IMG/VR virus record: IMGVR_UViG_3300034073_005079
Span: 1 to 32,581 of that record
Origin: a virus
DNA length: 32,581 nucleotides
Direction: 5' to 3' (one strand)
Both the position numbers and the translations under genes were made by a program. The notes below the pieces were generated by a model. That model was not told the DNA's origin, searched no databases, and saw only the letters and a program-made list of their open reading frames with translations. This document shows, in pieces, positions 21,601-28,742 of the stretch; the first letter of the stretch is position 1; each line of letters starts with the position of its first letter.

Positions 21601-21979
21601 GCAGGCCCAACGCGTCCGGAGACCGAGCCGACGTCACCGCGCTTGCGCCGTGCACCCAACGCACGGCCTCTTGCCGTTCCACCGCGTTGGGAGGGTTCCA
21701 TCCGAGGTATTCGGTGTCGCCCGCGCGCCGCCACGCCAAGCCCGCCGCCAGCGCTGGGTTGCTGCGCGCGTGACCGCCGCGCAACGCGAGCCACTCGATC
21801 TCCGAGCCCACGTCCTGCGTGCCCGTCGCCACGAGCTCCAGGTCGCCGGCGCCAGTCATGACCGGCACGCCGGCGAGCGGTCCGGCCTGGGTGTAGCTGC
21901 TCTCGTCCTCCCAGATCTCGGCGCGCTCGTCCGCGATCAGCAGCGCGCGCCAGGTCGAGCTTTTCGTGTCCTCCGCCAT
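18650..21979 (-). CDS. Large tail protein with sialidase-type Asp-box repeats
   Basis: This 1109-aa protein has at least three Asp-box (BNR) motifs: SDDDGATWA (about 211-219), SDDLGMTF (about 281-288) and IDYGTTWAG (about 406-414). Such motifs mark beta-propeller folds of sialidases and related glycan-binding proteins. They suggest that the first 450 residues form a carbohydrate-binding propeller, perhaps recognising the host surface. The remainder is beta-rich with Trp-rich segments. It lies directly after the tape measure gene, the place of tail-tip or receptor-binding proteins. Enzymatic activity is not shown: the catalytic Arg triad of sialidases was not traced. Confidence 0.7.
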   Translation of the reverse strand: MAEDTKSSTWRALLIADERAEIWEDESSYTQAGPLAGVPVMTGAGDLELVATGTQDVGSEIEWLALRGGHARSNPALAAGLAWRRAGDTEYLGWNPPNAVERQEAVRWVHGASAVTSARSPDALGLRDGTVLVAYEATDTTSGTLYQVRCASMAASTGAWTEVTVYSSSAATPTSQIAGPALCRLPSGRVLLFHWVFDLVLVQASVRVHYSDDDGATWAVGQQYALATPITYGSATGSGIATWRVGRLRAAYSLGQVVLFGSLQSNDTDHTARSVLLQCASDDLGMTFQQVEVWDAEGTWLGAGQSVIATPAGFLLLYVGGSGAAGLYRVRLGSAYEPSSGAASDLVSSLIDTETLYGTVGGSAISGVVTTAGTTLTQLGDVIYAHWVNPTATRTSQAEGHSAYTIDYGTTWAGLYASSSTSYAACWWAASVAGVYPDYLSGAPTNGRVVLATNLQQSSTSANEASLVAWHLGDWSTVTRPGYARWIAPGRRVGWAHTWVPLDLPDSAGWSTTGAGTAALSTSGELTITTTADTKFYVLSPSGTVAQGILARLSFTTSSGTVSTNVVSAQVVSADGTNSYAISIRAASTGYRVYDDVAGTQIGSTQTGVAPSSGIEFLVGIAGTSCQVWHRAKSGSPESKWIAGPSSTTLTDGAAAFATNRIQWGHRANGTATSTWRLMCVTYAEFAGTGLATAPTNPDDLHPFPIGTTPTPWADGVALAARSGPAVRGDQWTGATRYQWPASRLLPSSGQVSPQWAWRSSSTAEQVLAVQLSSVGDTSLGSDVIGFALHNTNVTQVEIDGWDDDTSAWVSLGTAKVYAGLEGLTYAREGNTVRPSSGTPTTEPLLHLEECAGWAFQFGMNGATRLVSHNAEGKWSGSAGRRPTMMLADVSGSEPSSGSDGVLLPTSCVILVDLAGAVYSAFRLTIPTPSGTVPAPAESYWRIGTLVVGPVVFHADTPDYGRKVTTQPGREITEARDRTRRAYKAAPSREIIEYGWTNGGVDQTDVSGDTASPDWIEASAESGALGVALRRGSLRQMEGLVRRLDDGGGVVVYLPRVARFAAAEGLRVLNRRGTHVLARAVGDVTYETYLGNELENEVARMQVRLEGEV

Positions 21980-23833
21980 CTACCGCCTCCGCCGTTGGCC
22001 TTGTCGGGGCGTTCCCGCGAGCTCGCGCAGCGCCGACCCTGGGCGACGTCCGCGATCGGCCATCACGCGATCCAGCGTGCGCCCTGCGTGCACCAGATCG
22101 ATCTGCAGCGGCGCGTCGCTGCCGGGCATTCCGACGTTGAGCCGTCCGAGTCCAGAGGGTCCACCTACGGCACGCACGCCTGCAGGCGTCAGCACGCCCT
22201 CGCCGTCGCGCACCATCGTGAGGCCTTCGTCGGGCGTGCGCACGCCCGAGCGCACGCCGCCACCGTGCAGCACGGGGGGCGGCGCCGTCGCGATCGCGGT
22301 CGCGTTGGCGACGCCGGCGGCGCCGGCGGCCGCTGCCGCTGCGATGCCTACCGGGCTCGGCGGCGGGCCGAACATCGCGAAGCCCTTCGAGATCGCCGCT
22401 ACGGTGTCAATCCCGACCTGCGCGAGGCCTGCGGCCTGGCTCGTGCGGAACGCCGCGAGCGCGGCCTTCTTGTTGAGCGCGCCGCTGGAGGCGAGCGCTG
22501 AACCCAGCGCAGCCACCGATCCGGCGAGATCGCTCGCGACCCCGACCGCGGCGTCGACCGACGCAGTGCGCATCTGCTGGGCCCAGCTAAGGAACTCGGT
22601 GACGGTTGCCTTAAGCGAGGCCGATGTGCTCGCCGCCGATTCCATCACAGCGCGCTCGGTGTCGGCCTGGGCGAGCGCCCACGCATCGGCTGCCGCTGCC
22701 GCCTCTCGCTCCGAGCGAGAGAACAGCGCGCTCTTCGCCTCGGCCACCGCCGAAACGATCTCTCCGTTCTCGGAGTACTTGGCGCCGATCGCGTCAAGCA
22801 ACGCCAGCTCCGTCTCGTACGGCTGCACGATGTCGGCGCTCACCTTGGTCTGCACGCCGAGCACCTGCTCGAGGGCCCGTGCGCGCTCGGCGAGGGCCTC
22901 GGCAAGCTCGCGCTCGCGCTTCGACTGCCCGGCCGTGTCCGCCTTCCCGTAGGTCCCCTGCATCTTCGCGAGGCCCTCGGCGAGCGCCCGCGCAGGCATG
23001 GCCGCGCCCTTGAGGCTCTTGGCGACGCCGTCGTAGCCCTGGGCGAGCTCCCGCCCAGCCGCCGCGTTCTTGATGGCTAGGGGCAAGACCTCGTCCATGC
23101 GGTCGGCCATCTCCGCCATCGGCCACAACCCGCCCGTGACGGCGCCTTTGAGGATGTCGAGCGCGGTCGCCTCGTCCGACACCACTTCCGCGAACGCGGA
23201 CACCACCGACACGCCGAGCGCGAAGTCGCTGATCAGCTGACCGGCCGCGCTCGCCACCTTGAGGATCACCGGCTCCAGGTTCAGCATCGTGTGCGTGAGC
23301 ACCTCGACGCCGTCGGAGCTTGCGAGCGCGAACGCCTCTTGCGCCCGCAACGAAACCGCCGACAGCCGGTCAATGCTGTCGCTGGCTGCGCCGAGCTTCT
23401 CGAGCTGTGCCGCGGTGAGCGCCGACCGCACGCCCAGCGCGTCGAGCTGCGCTTCCGTTTCCTCGATGCCGCCGATCGCAGAGAAGGCGGCCATGAGCCC
23501 GCCGACGGCGCCGCCGACGGACACCAGGCCTGCGACAGCCACTGCCGCGCCTCCGACGCCAAGCCCGCCGAGCGCGGCGCCCACGTCCTCGATGTCGCCG
23601 ACGACGCCGCCGAACATCACCGTGCCGGCCTTCTTGACCCCTTCCAAAGCTTGCTCGCCGTCGCGGCCCGCGCCAAGAAACGCCGAACGCAAGCTCTTGG
23701 CGCTGCTGTCGCCCAGCCGCTTCATCTCGGCAACGCTCTTCGAAGCGATCCGCTTGACCTTGTCGAGCAGCTTGTCGAACTCGGAGTCGGTCTCCGACAG
23801 ATCGGCTCCGAGCGTGACGATGTTGTCAGCCAT
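21980..23833 (-). CDS. Tail tape measure protein
   Basis: The 617-aa protein is mainly helical, with an N-terminal coiled region (EFDKLLDKVKRIASKS) and a Gly/Ala-rich hydrophobic stretch (about 88-118). The C-terminal segment has LHGGGVRSGVRTPDEG and RDGEGVLTPAGVRAVGG, a signature common in tape measure proteins. It sets tail length and occupies the tail tube before release with the DNA. By the usual 1.5 angstrom per residue, the tail would be about 90 nm. It follows the tail chaperone region. Its TAG is immediately followed by the next ATG. Confidence 0.9.
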   Translation of the reverse strand: MADNIVTLGADLSETDSEFDKLLDKVKRIASKSVAEMKRLGDSSAKSLRSAFLGAGRDGEQALEGVKKAGTVMFGGVVGDIEDVGAALGGLGVGGAAVAVAGLVSVGGAVGGLMAAFSAIGGIEETEAQLDALGVRSALTAAQLEKLGAASDSIDRLSAVSLRAQEAFALASSDGVEVLTHTMLNLEPVILKVASAAGQLISDFALGVSVVSAFAEVVSDEATALDILKGAVTGGLWPMAEMADRMDEVLPLAIKNAAAGRELAQGYDGVAKSLKGAAMPARALAEGLAKMQGTYGKADTAGQSKRERELAEALAERARALEQVLGVQTKVSADIVQPYETELALLDAIGAKYSENGEIVSAVAEAKSALFSRSEREAAAAADAWALAQADTERAVMESAASTSASLKATVTEFLSWAQQMRTASVDAAVGVASDLAGSVAALGSALASSGALNKKAALAAFRTSQAAGLAQVGIDTVAAISKGFAMFGPPPSPVGIAAAAAAGAAGVANATAIATAPPPVLHGGGVRSGVRTPDEGLTMVRDGEGVLTPAGVRAVGGPSGLGRLNVGMPGSDAPLQIDLVHAGRTLDRVMADRGRRPGSALRELAGTPRQGQRRRR

Positions 23834-24236
23834 GCCGCAGCCTCTGCTTGATGATCGCGTTCAGCCCGTCCACAAGCGACCGCGCCCAGTTGCCGCGGGT
23901 CGCACTCACGCGCGCTGCCAACTCGGCAGCGGGCGCGCGCCGAGCCACCTGCGCAGACCGCCGATCGCCGGTCTTGGTGCTTTCGATCTCCAACGCGTAG
24001 TCCGTGCTCGTGATCACCGCGGCCACGGCGTGGTCGTTGTGCGTCACGTGCGCCGCCAGCGCGTCACGCGACGCGCCCGAAGCCACCGGCCACGTCCGCC
24101 GCGCCTCCGCCACGAACGCCTCGGCGATCGCTGTCACCTTCGGCGCGAGCTCGCCGGTGGCGCCGCGCGTAGGACCCGGTTCGGCGATCGGGCCTCGGAT
24201 GGTGACTCGAGCGCGTCCGCTTGTCGCTCTGATCAT
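23826..24236 (-). CDS. Head-tail or minor tail component, HK97 gp10-like possible
   Basis: The 136-aa protein has a helical middle with FVAEARRTWPVASGASRDAL, a pattern resembling HK97 gp10-like tail-completion proteins, and a basic C-terminus. It lies between the tail chaperone frames and the tape measure gene, overlapping both neighbours by a few bases. Most long-tailed phages have no gene in this slot. The family link is tentative. Confidence 0.5.
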   Translation of the reverse strand: MIRATSGRARVTIRGPIAEPGPTRGATGELAPKVTAIAEAFVAEARRTWPVASGASRDALAAHVTHNDHAVAAVITSTDYALEIESTKTGDRRSAQVARRAPAAELAARVSATRGNWARSLVDGLNAIIKQRLRHG

Positions 24237-24438
24237 CGTCCTATCACCCTCGGCTTCTTCGGCTTCTTGGCTTCTGCCGCCTTCTTCGCTTCCGCAACCT
24301 TCGCTTCCTCAATGACGTCCTGCTCGCTGTAGGCGTACCACCAGCCGAGAAGCCGTCGCTGATCGCTCTCGTCGAGGTCCCACCATCCGCCCAGGCCGAG
24401 CTTCCACAGCCTTTCGATCTCGAGGATCGCAAAGTCTA
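24233..24438 (-). CDS. Tail assembly chaperone extension (T), made by -1 frameshift
   Basis: About 67 residues of clearly protein-like sequence follow the chaperone gene (IERLWKLGLGGWWDLDESDQ, then a Lys/Ala-rich tail), but the frame has no ATG, GTG or usable TTG start. Its frame is -1 relative to the gene at 24436-24810 and is open across the overlap. This is the G/G-T arrangement of long-tailed phages. No perfect slippery heptamer is visible; the nearest is CCCGAAG on the coding strand (24487-24481). A strong AGGAGGA lies about ten bases before the G stop and may stimulate slipping. Confidence 0.65.
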
Positions 24439-24810
24439 CGGTGCGCTGTCCTCCTGGGCGGACGTAGGGTCCGCCTCCGCCTTCGGGTCCACCACCCCGG
24501 GAAGTCCCGAGTCGAACAAGTGGTCGATGCAGGCGCAACCGACCTCGACGATCTGCTGGCGCATCACGCCGCGCTCGATGAGCTCGTCCCCGACCTGTCC
24601 GCCGAACGCGGCGATGTCGCCGCCGTACCGGGCTCGCAGCTGGTCTCGCCCCGGCGGCCAACACAGGCCGATTGCCGCCGCGCCCAGTCGGACTCGAACG
24701 TTGCCGTCCGCCGTTCGCGCAGCGTCCGCGAGTTCGAGCCGCGCCACCGCACTCCGCGGGAGCCGAAGCTGCCACGTATTCGAACCGATCACCAAGAGGG
24801 GCATCGACAT
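24436..24810 (-). CDS. Tail assembly chaperone (G)
   Basis: The 124-aa protein lies directly after the tail tube gene (ATGA overlap), where the G chaperone of long-tailed phages is found. It is mixed alpha/beta with RYGGDIAAFGGQVGDELIER. It probably holds the tape measure in shape during tail assembly, as G and the frameshift product GT do in lambda. The identity rests on position and the -1 frame relation to the next segment. The C-terminal acidic tail is poorly conserved in such proteins. Confidence 0.65.
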   Translation of the reverse strand: MSMPLLVIGSNTWQLRLPRSAVARLELADAARTADGNVRVRLGAAAIGLCWPPGRDQLRARYGGDIAAFGGQVGDELIERGVMRQQIVEVGCACIDHLFDSGLPGVVDPKAEADPTSAQEDSAP

Positions 24811-25328
24811 CAGCTCGGCCCCGTCCGGGTCACCGCGCCGTAGCAGATGTACGACAACGTGTACATGTCGAGCTCGCCCTCGACCCAGTCGAGCGAGATC
24901 ACGCAGTCCTCAAGCAGGATGACGTGGTCGGCGCCGTCTCCGTGACTTGTGCCCTCGACCGTGATCTCGAGGTCCAGCGTCTTGCGGCTTGCATTGGCGC
25001 CCAGGGTCGACACGTTCGCCGAGTAGGCGCCCGAGAACAGCACGAAGTCGGCCAAGTTCCCCGCGGACGCGTTGGTGAACTCGGTCATGCGAGCGGTCAG
25101 CGTGCCCGACGGAAACACCCGATCGCCCGAGCGCAGCCCGTCGAAGCGACCGCGCGTCACGATCACGACGTCCTCGTTCATCTCTCCGGTGATCGTGTCG
25201 ATCGCCCGCAGGCCCTGCAGGCTTGTGTCGCCGATCGACGAGGGCACGGTCAGCGTTACCGGCGTTCCGGATCCGTCCTTGAGCTTGACCGAGCCGTCGT
25301 GACTGGTCTTTTTCACCGTCGAAGCCAT
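24810..25328 (-). CDS. Major tail tube protein
   Basis: The 172-aa protein is beta-rich throughout (GTPVTLTVPSSIGDTSLQGL, then VIVTRGRFDGLRSGDRVFP and TLDLEITVEGTSHGDGADHV). This is the pattern of tail tube proteins, which stack as hexamer rings. It is encoded between a terminator-like gene and the tail chaperone. A GGAGGG ribosome site lies eight bases before its ATG, and a late motif copy lies upstream, as expected for a protein made in large amounts. Confidence 0.8.
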   Translation of the reverse strand: MASTVKKTSHDGSVKLKDGSGTPVTLTVPSSIGDTSLQGLRAIDTITGEMNEDVVIVTRGRFDGLRSGDRVFPSGTLTARMTEFTNASAGNLADFVLFSGAYSANVSTLGANASRKTLDLEITVEGTSHGDGADHVILLEDCVISLDWVEGELDMYTLSYICYGAVTRTGPS

Positions 25329-25349
25329 CTACGAGCCCTCCGTCGACTC

Positions 25350-25358
25350 GTGATACCG
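25350..25358 (-). promoter_or_regulatory. Late-operon motif GTGRTACCG (copy 2)
   Basis: GTGATACCG is in the 47-base gap before the tail tube gene, 21 bases upstream of its ATG. The context GACTC-motif-GCCCC matches the copy at 27761. Confidence 0.55.
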
Positions 25359-25375
25359 GCCCCTACGCGCTCACC

Positions 25376-25828
25376 TTACGGAGCGACCAGCGCGAACCGG
25401 TGTTCGATCACCATGTCGATCGCGATCAGCAGCCAGCGCCCGTCGGGCGACACCGACCGAGCAATCGGGAAGGGCGCCAGAATCCGCAAGTAATTGGGGT
25501 CCAGCGCCAGCATGCCCTGCAACACGCTGTGCTCGAGGTCAAGCGCGGCATCGTAGCTTGAGCGGGCCGCGTCTCCCTTTACCTGGTGCGCCATCCGCAC
25601 CCGAAACGTCGAGCGCGCCGCGCCCTCCGTCGGCGGCGGTCCTCGACCTCGGGTGTCCCAGCTCTGCACGGACGAGGCAGGCGCGGAGACCGAAAAGCCG
25701 CGGTGCAGTGTGCTCGACGGGTCTAGACCGAACGCTTCGGGGACCCACGTTGACTCGACCAGGCCGAGCGCCACCAGCGATGCGCTGATCCGTCCGCGCA
25801 CCTCGGCGACCGTGAGCGCCGCGCTCAA
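25376..25828 (-). CDS. Tail terminator or tail-completion protein (probable)
   Basis: The 150-aa protein starts at a TTG overlapping the upstream stop (TTGA). It has an N-terminal helix (VAEVRGRISASLVALGLVES) and a beta-rich rest (STFRVRMAHQVKG, RWLLIAIDMVIEHRFAL). Position just before the tail tube gene is typical for the terminator that caps the tail. No specific family is recognised, and the ribosome site is weak, so translation may depend on coupling. Confidence 0.55.
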   Translation of the reverse strand: MSAALTVAEVRGRISASLVALGLVESTWVPEAFGLDPSSTLHRGFSVSAPASSVQSWDTRGRGPPPTEGAARSTFRVRMAHQVKGDAARSSYDAALDLEHSVLQGMLALDPNYLRILAPFPIARSVSPDGRWLLIAIDMVIEHRFALVAP

Positions 25829-26556
25829 TCGGCACCGCAGAGGAACACGAGCGGCGCTACCTTCTGACGAGCTGCGTTGGCTGGCGCGCCGTCGTCGCTC
25901 GGATCGTACACGAACGACAAGCGGCCCCACTCGCGCTCGTAGGCTGCGTAGAAGTCCACCGCGATCTGACGGTACGCCTCGTTCAGCCGCTGCCCGAAGT
26001 CCTCGTAGATCATCCCCAGCGTCAGCTCGATCTCGACTTGCCGCAGCGCGCTGGCGCTGATGATGAGGTGCGGGCGCCGACTGTCCTGCAGCAAGCGCGT
26101 CTGAATGGTAGCAAACGCCTCGTCGATCTTGTCCTGAAACGTCGTCTCGGAGTGAATGCAGTGCGCACGAGAGGGGTCGAGCGAGCTCGCCCGGCGGTAC
26201 AAGTCGACGTCGGTGATCACCGGCGCCAACGTCACTCGCGCGAGCGCGGCGTCGTTCTGAAACACGCGCTCGACCCCGGCGATCGTCAATACCCACTCGA
26301 CACGCCAGCCCAGCGACCGCTGCAACGTGGATGGCGGCGTGTACGTGTACGACGCCGTGCCCGGCAGCCCCGTGAGCGTCGCCGTGACGACCACCGCGCC
26401 CGAACGGTCGTAGATGGTGATCGTGCCGGCCGACGCCTGCACCACCGCGCCGGACGCCCAAAGCGGGCACGTCAGCGTGTTCGGGCGCCCGCGCTCAAGG
26501 ACATCGGGCCCAAGGAACCGAGCGGTCACGTGCGTGCTGGCAGACCCCGCGCCCAC
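25825..26556 (-). CDS. Head-tail connector or neck protein (probable)
   Basis: The 243-aa protein has a beta-rich N-terminal half (TLTCPLWASGAVVQASAGTI, resembling an Ig-like domain). Its helical C-terminal half has FATIQTRLLQDSRRPHLIIS and RLNEAYRQIAVDFYAAYEREW. It lies between capsid-linked genes and the tail terminator, the place of neck proteins that seal the portal. GTG start directly after the upstream stop. The function is inferred from gene order. Confidence 0.55.
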   Translation of the reverse strand: MGAGSASTHVTARFLGPDVLERGRPNTLTCPLWASGAVVQASAGTITIYDRSGAVVVTATLTGLPGTASYTYTPPSTLQRSLGWRVEWVLTIAGVERVFQNDAALARVTLAPVITDVDLYRRASSLDPSRAHCIHSETTFQDKIDEAFATIQTRLLQDSRRPHLIISASALRQVEIELTLGMIYEDFGQRLNEAYRQIAVDFYAAYEREWGRLSFVYDPSDDGAPANAARQKVAPLVFLCGAD

Positions 26557-26910
26557 TCACAGCCACGCGTAGACGACGAACTTCTCGCCGGACGTCACCG
26601 TGACCACGACGTTCGTGCTGGTGTGCGTGCCCTCGGCGACGTCGTACGCACCGCCGGTGAGCTCGGTCGGCACGATCATCACCAGTGTGGGCGTCGCCGA
26701 CAGGCCGTGCGCAACGTTCTGGGCGGAGCCCGTGCCGGTCTGCTCGGTGCTCTTGAAGCGGCCCGCCGTCGCCAGCGCCGCGGCTCGCCCGTCCTGGATG
26801 AGGCACCCGTCGACCGTGACCCCGGCGCCGGACGTTGACTCGACGATCGTGTCCGTTTGCACGCCCAGGATCTTGAGCCAGCGCGACGCGATCTTGAACC
26901 AGTAGTTCAT
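26557..26910 (-). CDS. Small structural protein with fibre-like motif
   Basis: The 117-aa protein contains VTVDGCLIQDGRA (about residues 31-43), a motif often seen in phage fibre or decoration proteins. It ends in a compact beta domain (NVAHGLSATPTLVMIVPTEL, then VVVTVTSGEKFVVYAW). It could be a head decoration protein or fibre. GAGG lies before its ATG. Function inferred from this motif and its place among head genes. Confidence 0.5.
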   Translation of the reverse strand: MNYWFKIASRWLKILGVQTDTIVESTSGAGVTVDGCLIQDGRAAALATAGRFKSTEQTGTGSAQNVAHGLSATPTLVMIVPTELTGGAYDVAEGTHTSTNVVVTVTSGEKFVVYAWL

Positions 26911-26913
26911 GTG

Positions 26914-27063
26914 CTACCTCTTTCCCTGCTTTCGCAGGTCCCGATCGACGCGGATCATCGACTCGCGCGCCTTCTGTTGTGCCACGGAGGGCTTCACCCC
27001 GGACGCGACAAGGTCACGCGTGACGCGGTCCATGGCTGCACGGTCGCCGTCGCGCTCACCCAT
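26914..27063 (-). CDS. 49-residue late protein
   Basis: This short, highly charged helical protein begins MGERDGDRAAMDRVTRDLVA and ends KQGKR. Its ATG overlaps the end of the upstream gene, and its TAG is three bases before the next ATG, leaving no gap. It fills exactly the space between two structural genes, which argues it is real. Its role is unknown. Small helical, charged proteins in this position can be connectors or scaffold-like. Confidence 0.6.
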   Translation of the reverse strand: MGERDGDRAAMDRVTRDLVASGVKPSVAQQKARESMIRVDRDLRKQGKR

Positions 27064-27745
27064 TGTCGGCCCCCGCCGGCGTCCGCGGGCCCCTCTTCTT
27101 CTTCGCGTTCTCGCGCTCGGCCTTGCAGGCCTTCAGCGCTGCCTCGAGCACCTCGACCTCGGCCTTGAGCTGCGCCTCGCGCTCGACCGAACGCCCCGCG
27201 CCCTGGTTCTTGGCCGCGACGATCGCGGCTCGCCCCTGGCGCAGGCGCGCCTCCTCCAACATGCGCTCGATGACGTCGATCGGGCACGGCGTGAGCTTTC
27301 CGCTCTTGACGAGCCCTTCGAGCCACTCGGCGTAGCCCGTTTCGTCCGACACCGTCTGCGAGGCTCCCACAGGGGCCTCCTCCCACACGGAGATCCAGGC
27401 CTCCTTCACGTCCGCGCGCCCGCCCGGACGCGTGTCCACCGAATCGAGGTAGCTCTCGCCGTCCGGAGCCCAGCTGTACGGGATGATCGAGCGCCCCTCG
27501 GTCTCCAAGCGAGCTCGGTAGGACGCCAAACGCACGGCGCCCTTTCGGTCGATCGAGATCTGGTTGACCCCATCCGCCAACGGCTGGCGCGACAGCGAAG
27601 GCACCAGCTTCCCCGCGAGCACCATCCATCGACGAGGATGGAACACAAGCACGTACGGAGGCGTCTCCTCGATGTGCGGATGGCTCTGTCCGGTCGCGTT
27701 CGTCGCGAAATTCGGAACCCTCGATGCTCCAATCGCCTTCGCCAT
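27056..27745 (-). CDS. Late protein with C-terminal coiled coil
   Basis: The 229-aa protein has a mixed N-terminal domain (YVLVFHPRRWMVLAGKLVPS, then WAPDGESYLDSVDTRPGG). A long helical Lys/Glu-rich C-terminal part follows (QLKAEVEVLEAALKACKAER). The ATG at 27745 follows GGAGAGG; ten upstream codons were discarded. It lies directly after the major capsid gene. No family is recognised. It may be a minor head or connector-associated protein. Confidence 0.6.
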   Translation of the reverse strand: MAKAIGASRVPNFATNATGQSHPHIEETPPYVLVFHPRRWMVLAGKLVPSLSRQPLADGVNQISIDRKGAVRLASYRARLETEGRSIIPYSWAPDGESYLDSVDTRPGGRADVKEAWISVWEEAPVGASQTVSDETGYAEWLEGLVKSGKLTPCPIDVIERMLEEARLRQGRAAIVAAKNQGAGRSVEREAQLKAEVEVLEAALKACKAERENAKKKRGPRTPAGADNG

Positions 27746-27760
27746 GTGCCCTCTCCGCTC

Positions 27761-27784
27761 GTGGTACCGGCCCAACGCCGGTAC
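27761..27784 (-). promoter_or_regulatory. Late-operon motif GTGRTACCG (copy 3) with inverted repeat
   Basis: GTGGTACCG at 27761-27769, 15 bases before the ATG at 27745, is followed by a perfect inverted repeat GTACCGGC-CCAAC-GCCGGTAC (27764-27784). The repeat extends the motif to both strands. No T-run follows on the coding strand, so it is not a simple terminator. Confidence 0.6.
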
Positions 27785-27788
27785 CGGG

Positions 27789-28694
27789 TCAAGCGTCGGT
27801 CTTGAGCGTCACGCCGCAGCTGTCGATCGCCTTCGCAACGCCGGCGTGGTGGCTGTAGACGTACGACGTCGCCACGAACTGGCCCTGCCGCACGCGCTCG
27901 AGGCGGGCGGTGCCGAGGTCGACGATGTTCGGATCGTTCTCGGCAGGCATCTGCGCGTCCGCCCACGCCATGCCACCGCGACCGAACACGCATCCGGCCC
28001 GGTTGGCCCCCGAATCCGCAGTCGGCACCCCCGACGACACGAAGAAGTCAATGCCGGCGTACCGGCCCTTGTACAGATCGGTGCCGACTCCGATCAGCTT
28101 GCCGAACTCGAGGGCCGGCGCGAATCCGAGCGAGAACGTGTCCACCTCGAGATCGCCCCACTGGCGCGGATGCAGCAGCGCAACCAACGGACCGGCCACC
28201 TTGGCGATCGACAACAACGTCTTCGCGTCGATGATGTCGGTCCAAGCCGCATCCACTCCCGAGGACCCCGCCGTCGTGGTGAAGTCGTCGCCGACGTTCG
28301 CGAGCAGGTTGATCACCGTGTTCCCGACCGACAGGTACAGATCCTGCGCGAGCAGCGCAGGATCAACCTTCCCTCCGATGAGGAAGCGCGCCAGATCGTC
28401 GAAGTTGTATCGCTTGGCCCGCGTGGCGATCGTCACGTCCGTGCTGCCGTCCGCGAGAACGGTGTTTGCGACCTCGCTGCCCGGAGTCGTCGCGGACAGC
28501 GTGTCGTAGCCGCCCAAGCCGATGTGCGGCACGCGCACGACGTTCGAGGTGTTGTTGAGCGCGGTCGCTCGCAACAGCGCCGGATGCGCCAGGAAGGACA
28601 GGTCCCGCTCGGCGTTCAGCAACAAGTACTCGGCCGCGAGCACCTCACCTGCGATCAGGTCTCCGATTCCGGATGGGACGATCTCGTTCGCCAT
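27789..28694 (-). CDS. Major capsid protein
   Basis: The 301-aa protein has the layout of HK97-like capsid proteins without a long N-terminal delta domain: an N-terminal arm, a mixed alpha/beta body (VRVPHIGLGGYDTL, LVALLHPRQWGDLEVDTFSL) and a C-terminal segment with RVRQGQFVATSYVYSHHAGV and AKAIDSCGV. It follows the scaffold gene. AGGAG lies before the ATG and a late motif copy upstream, in keeping with high expression. The fold assignment is from gene order and pattern. Confidence 0.85.
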   Translation of the reverse strand: MANEIVPSGIGDLIAGEVLAAEYLLLNAERDLSFLAHPALLRATALNNTSNVVRVPHIGLGGYDTLSATTPGSEVANTVLADGSTDVTIATRAKRYNFDDLARFLIGGKVDPALLAQDLYLSVGNTVINLLANVGDDFTTTAGSSGVDAAWTDIIDAKTLLSIAKVAGPLVALLHPRQWGDLEVDTFSLGFAPALEFGKLIGVGTDLYKGRYAGIDFFVSSGVPTADSGANRAGCVFGRGGMAWADAQMPAENDPNIVDLGTARLERVRQGQFVATSYVYSHHAGVAKAIDSCGVTLKTDA

Positions 28695-28721
28695 GATGCG
28701 CTCCTGTCTGTTGGCTGCCCG

Positions 28722-28730
28722 GTGATACCG
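28722..28730 (-). promoter_or_regulatory. Late-operon motif GTGRTACCG (copy 4)
   Basis: GTGATACCG in the 48-base gap before the major capsid gene, 27 bases upstream of its ATG. Flanks are more diverged than in the other copies (CCG before, ACGCCC after). Confidence 0.5.
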
Positions 28731-28742
28731 ACGCCCAAACGA

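Noticed and set aside
18755-22501. A very long plus-strand open frame opposite the large tail protein (over 1200 codons)
   Set aside because: It is Arg/Ala/His/Val-rich with no domain features and lies antisense to a well-formed tail gene. In GC-rich DNA, antisense frames stay open by chance because stop codons are rare.
27764-27784. Perfect inverted repeat as an intrinsic terminator
   Set aside because: No T-run follows on the coding strand, and the gap lies in the middle of a continuous late operon; it overlaps the recurring late motif instead.
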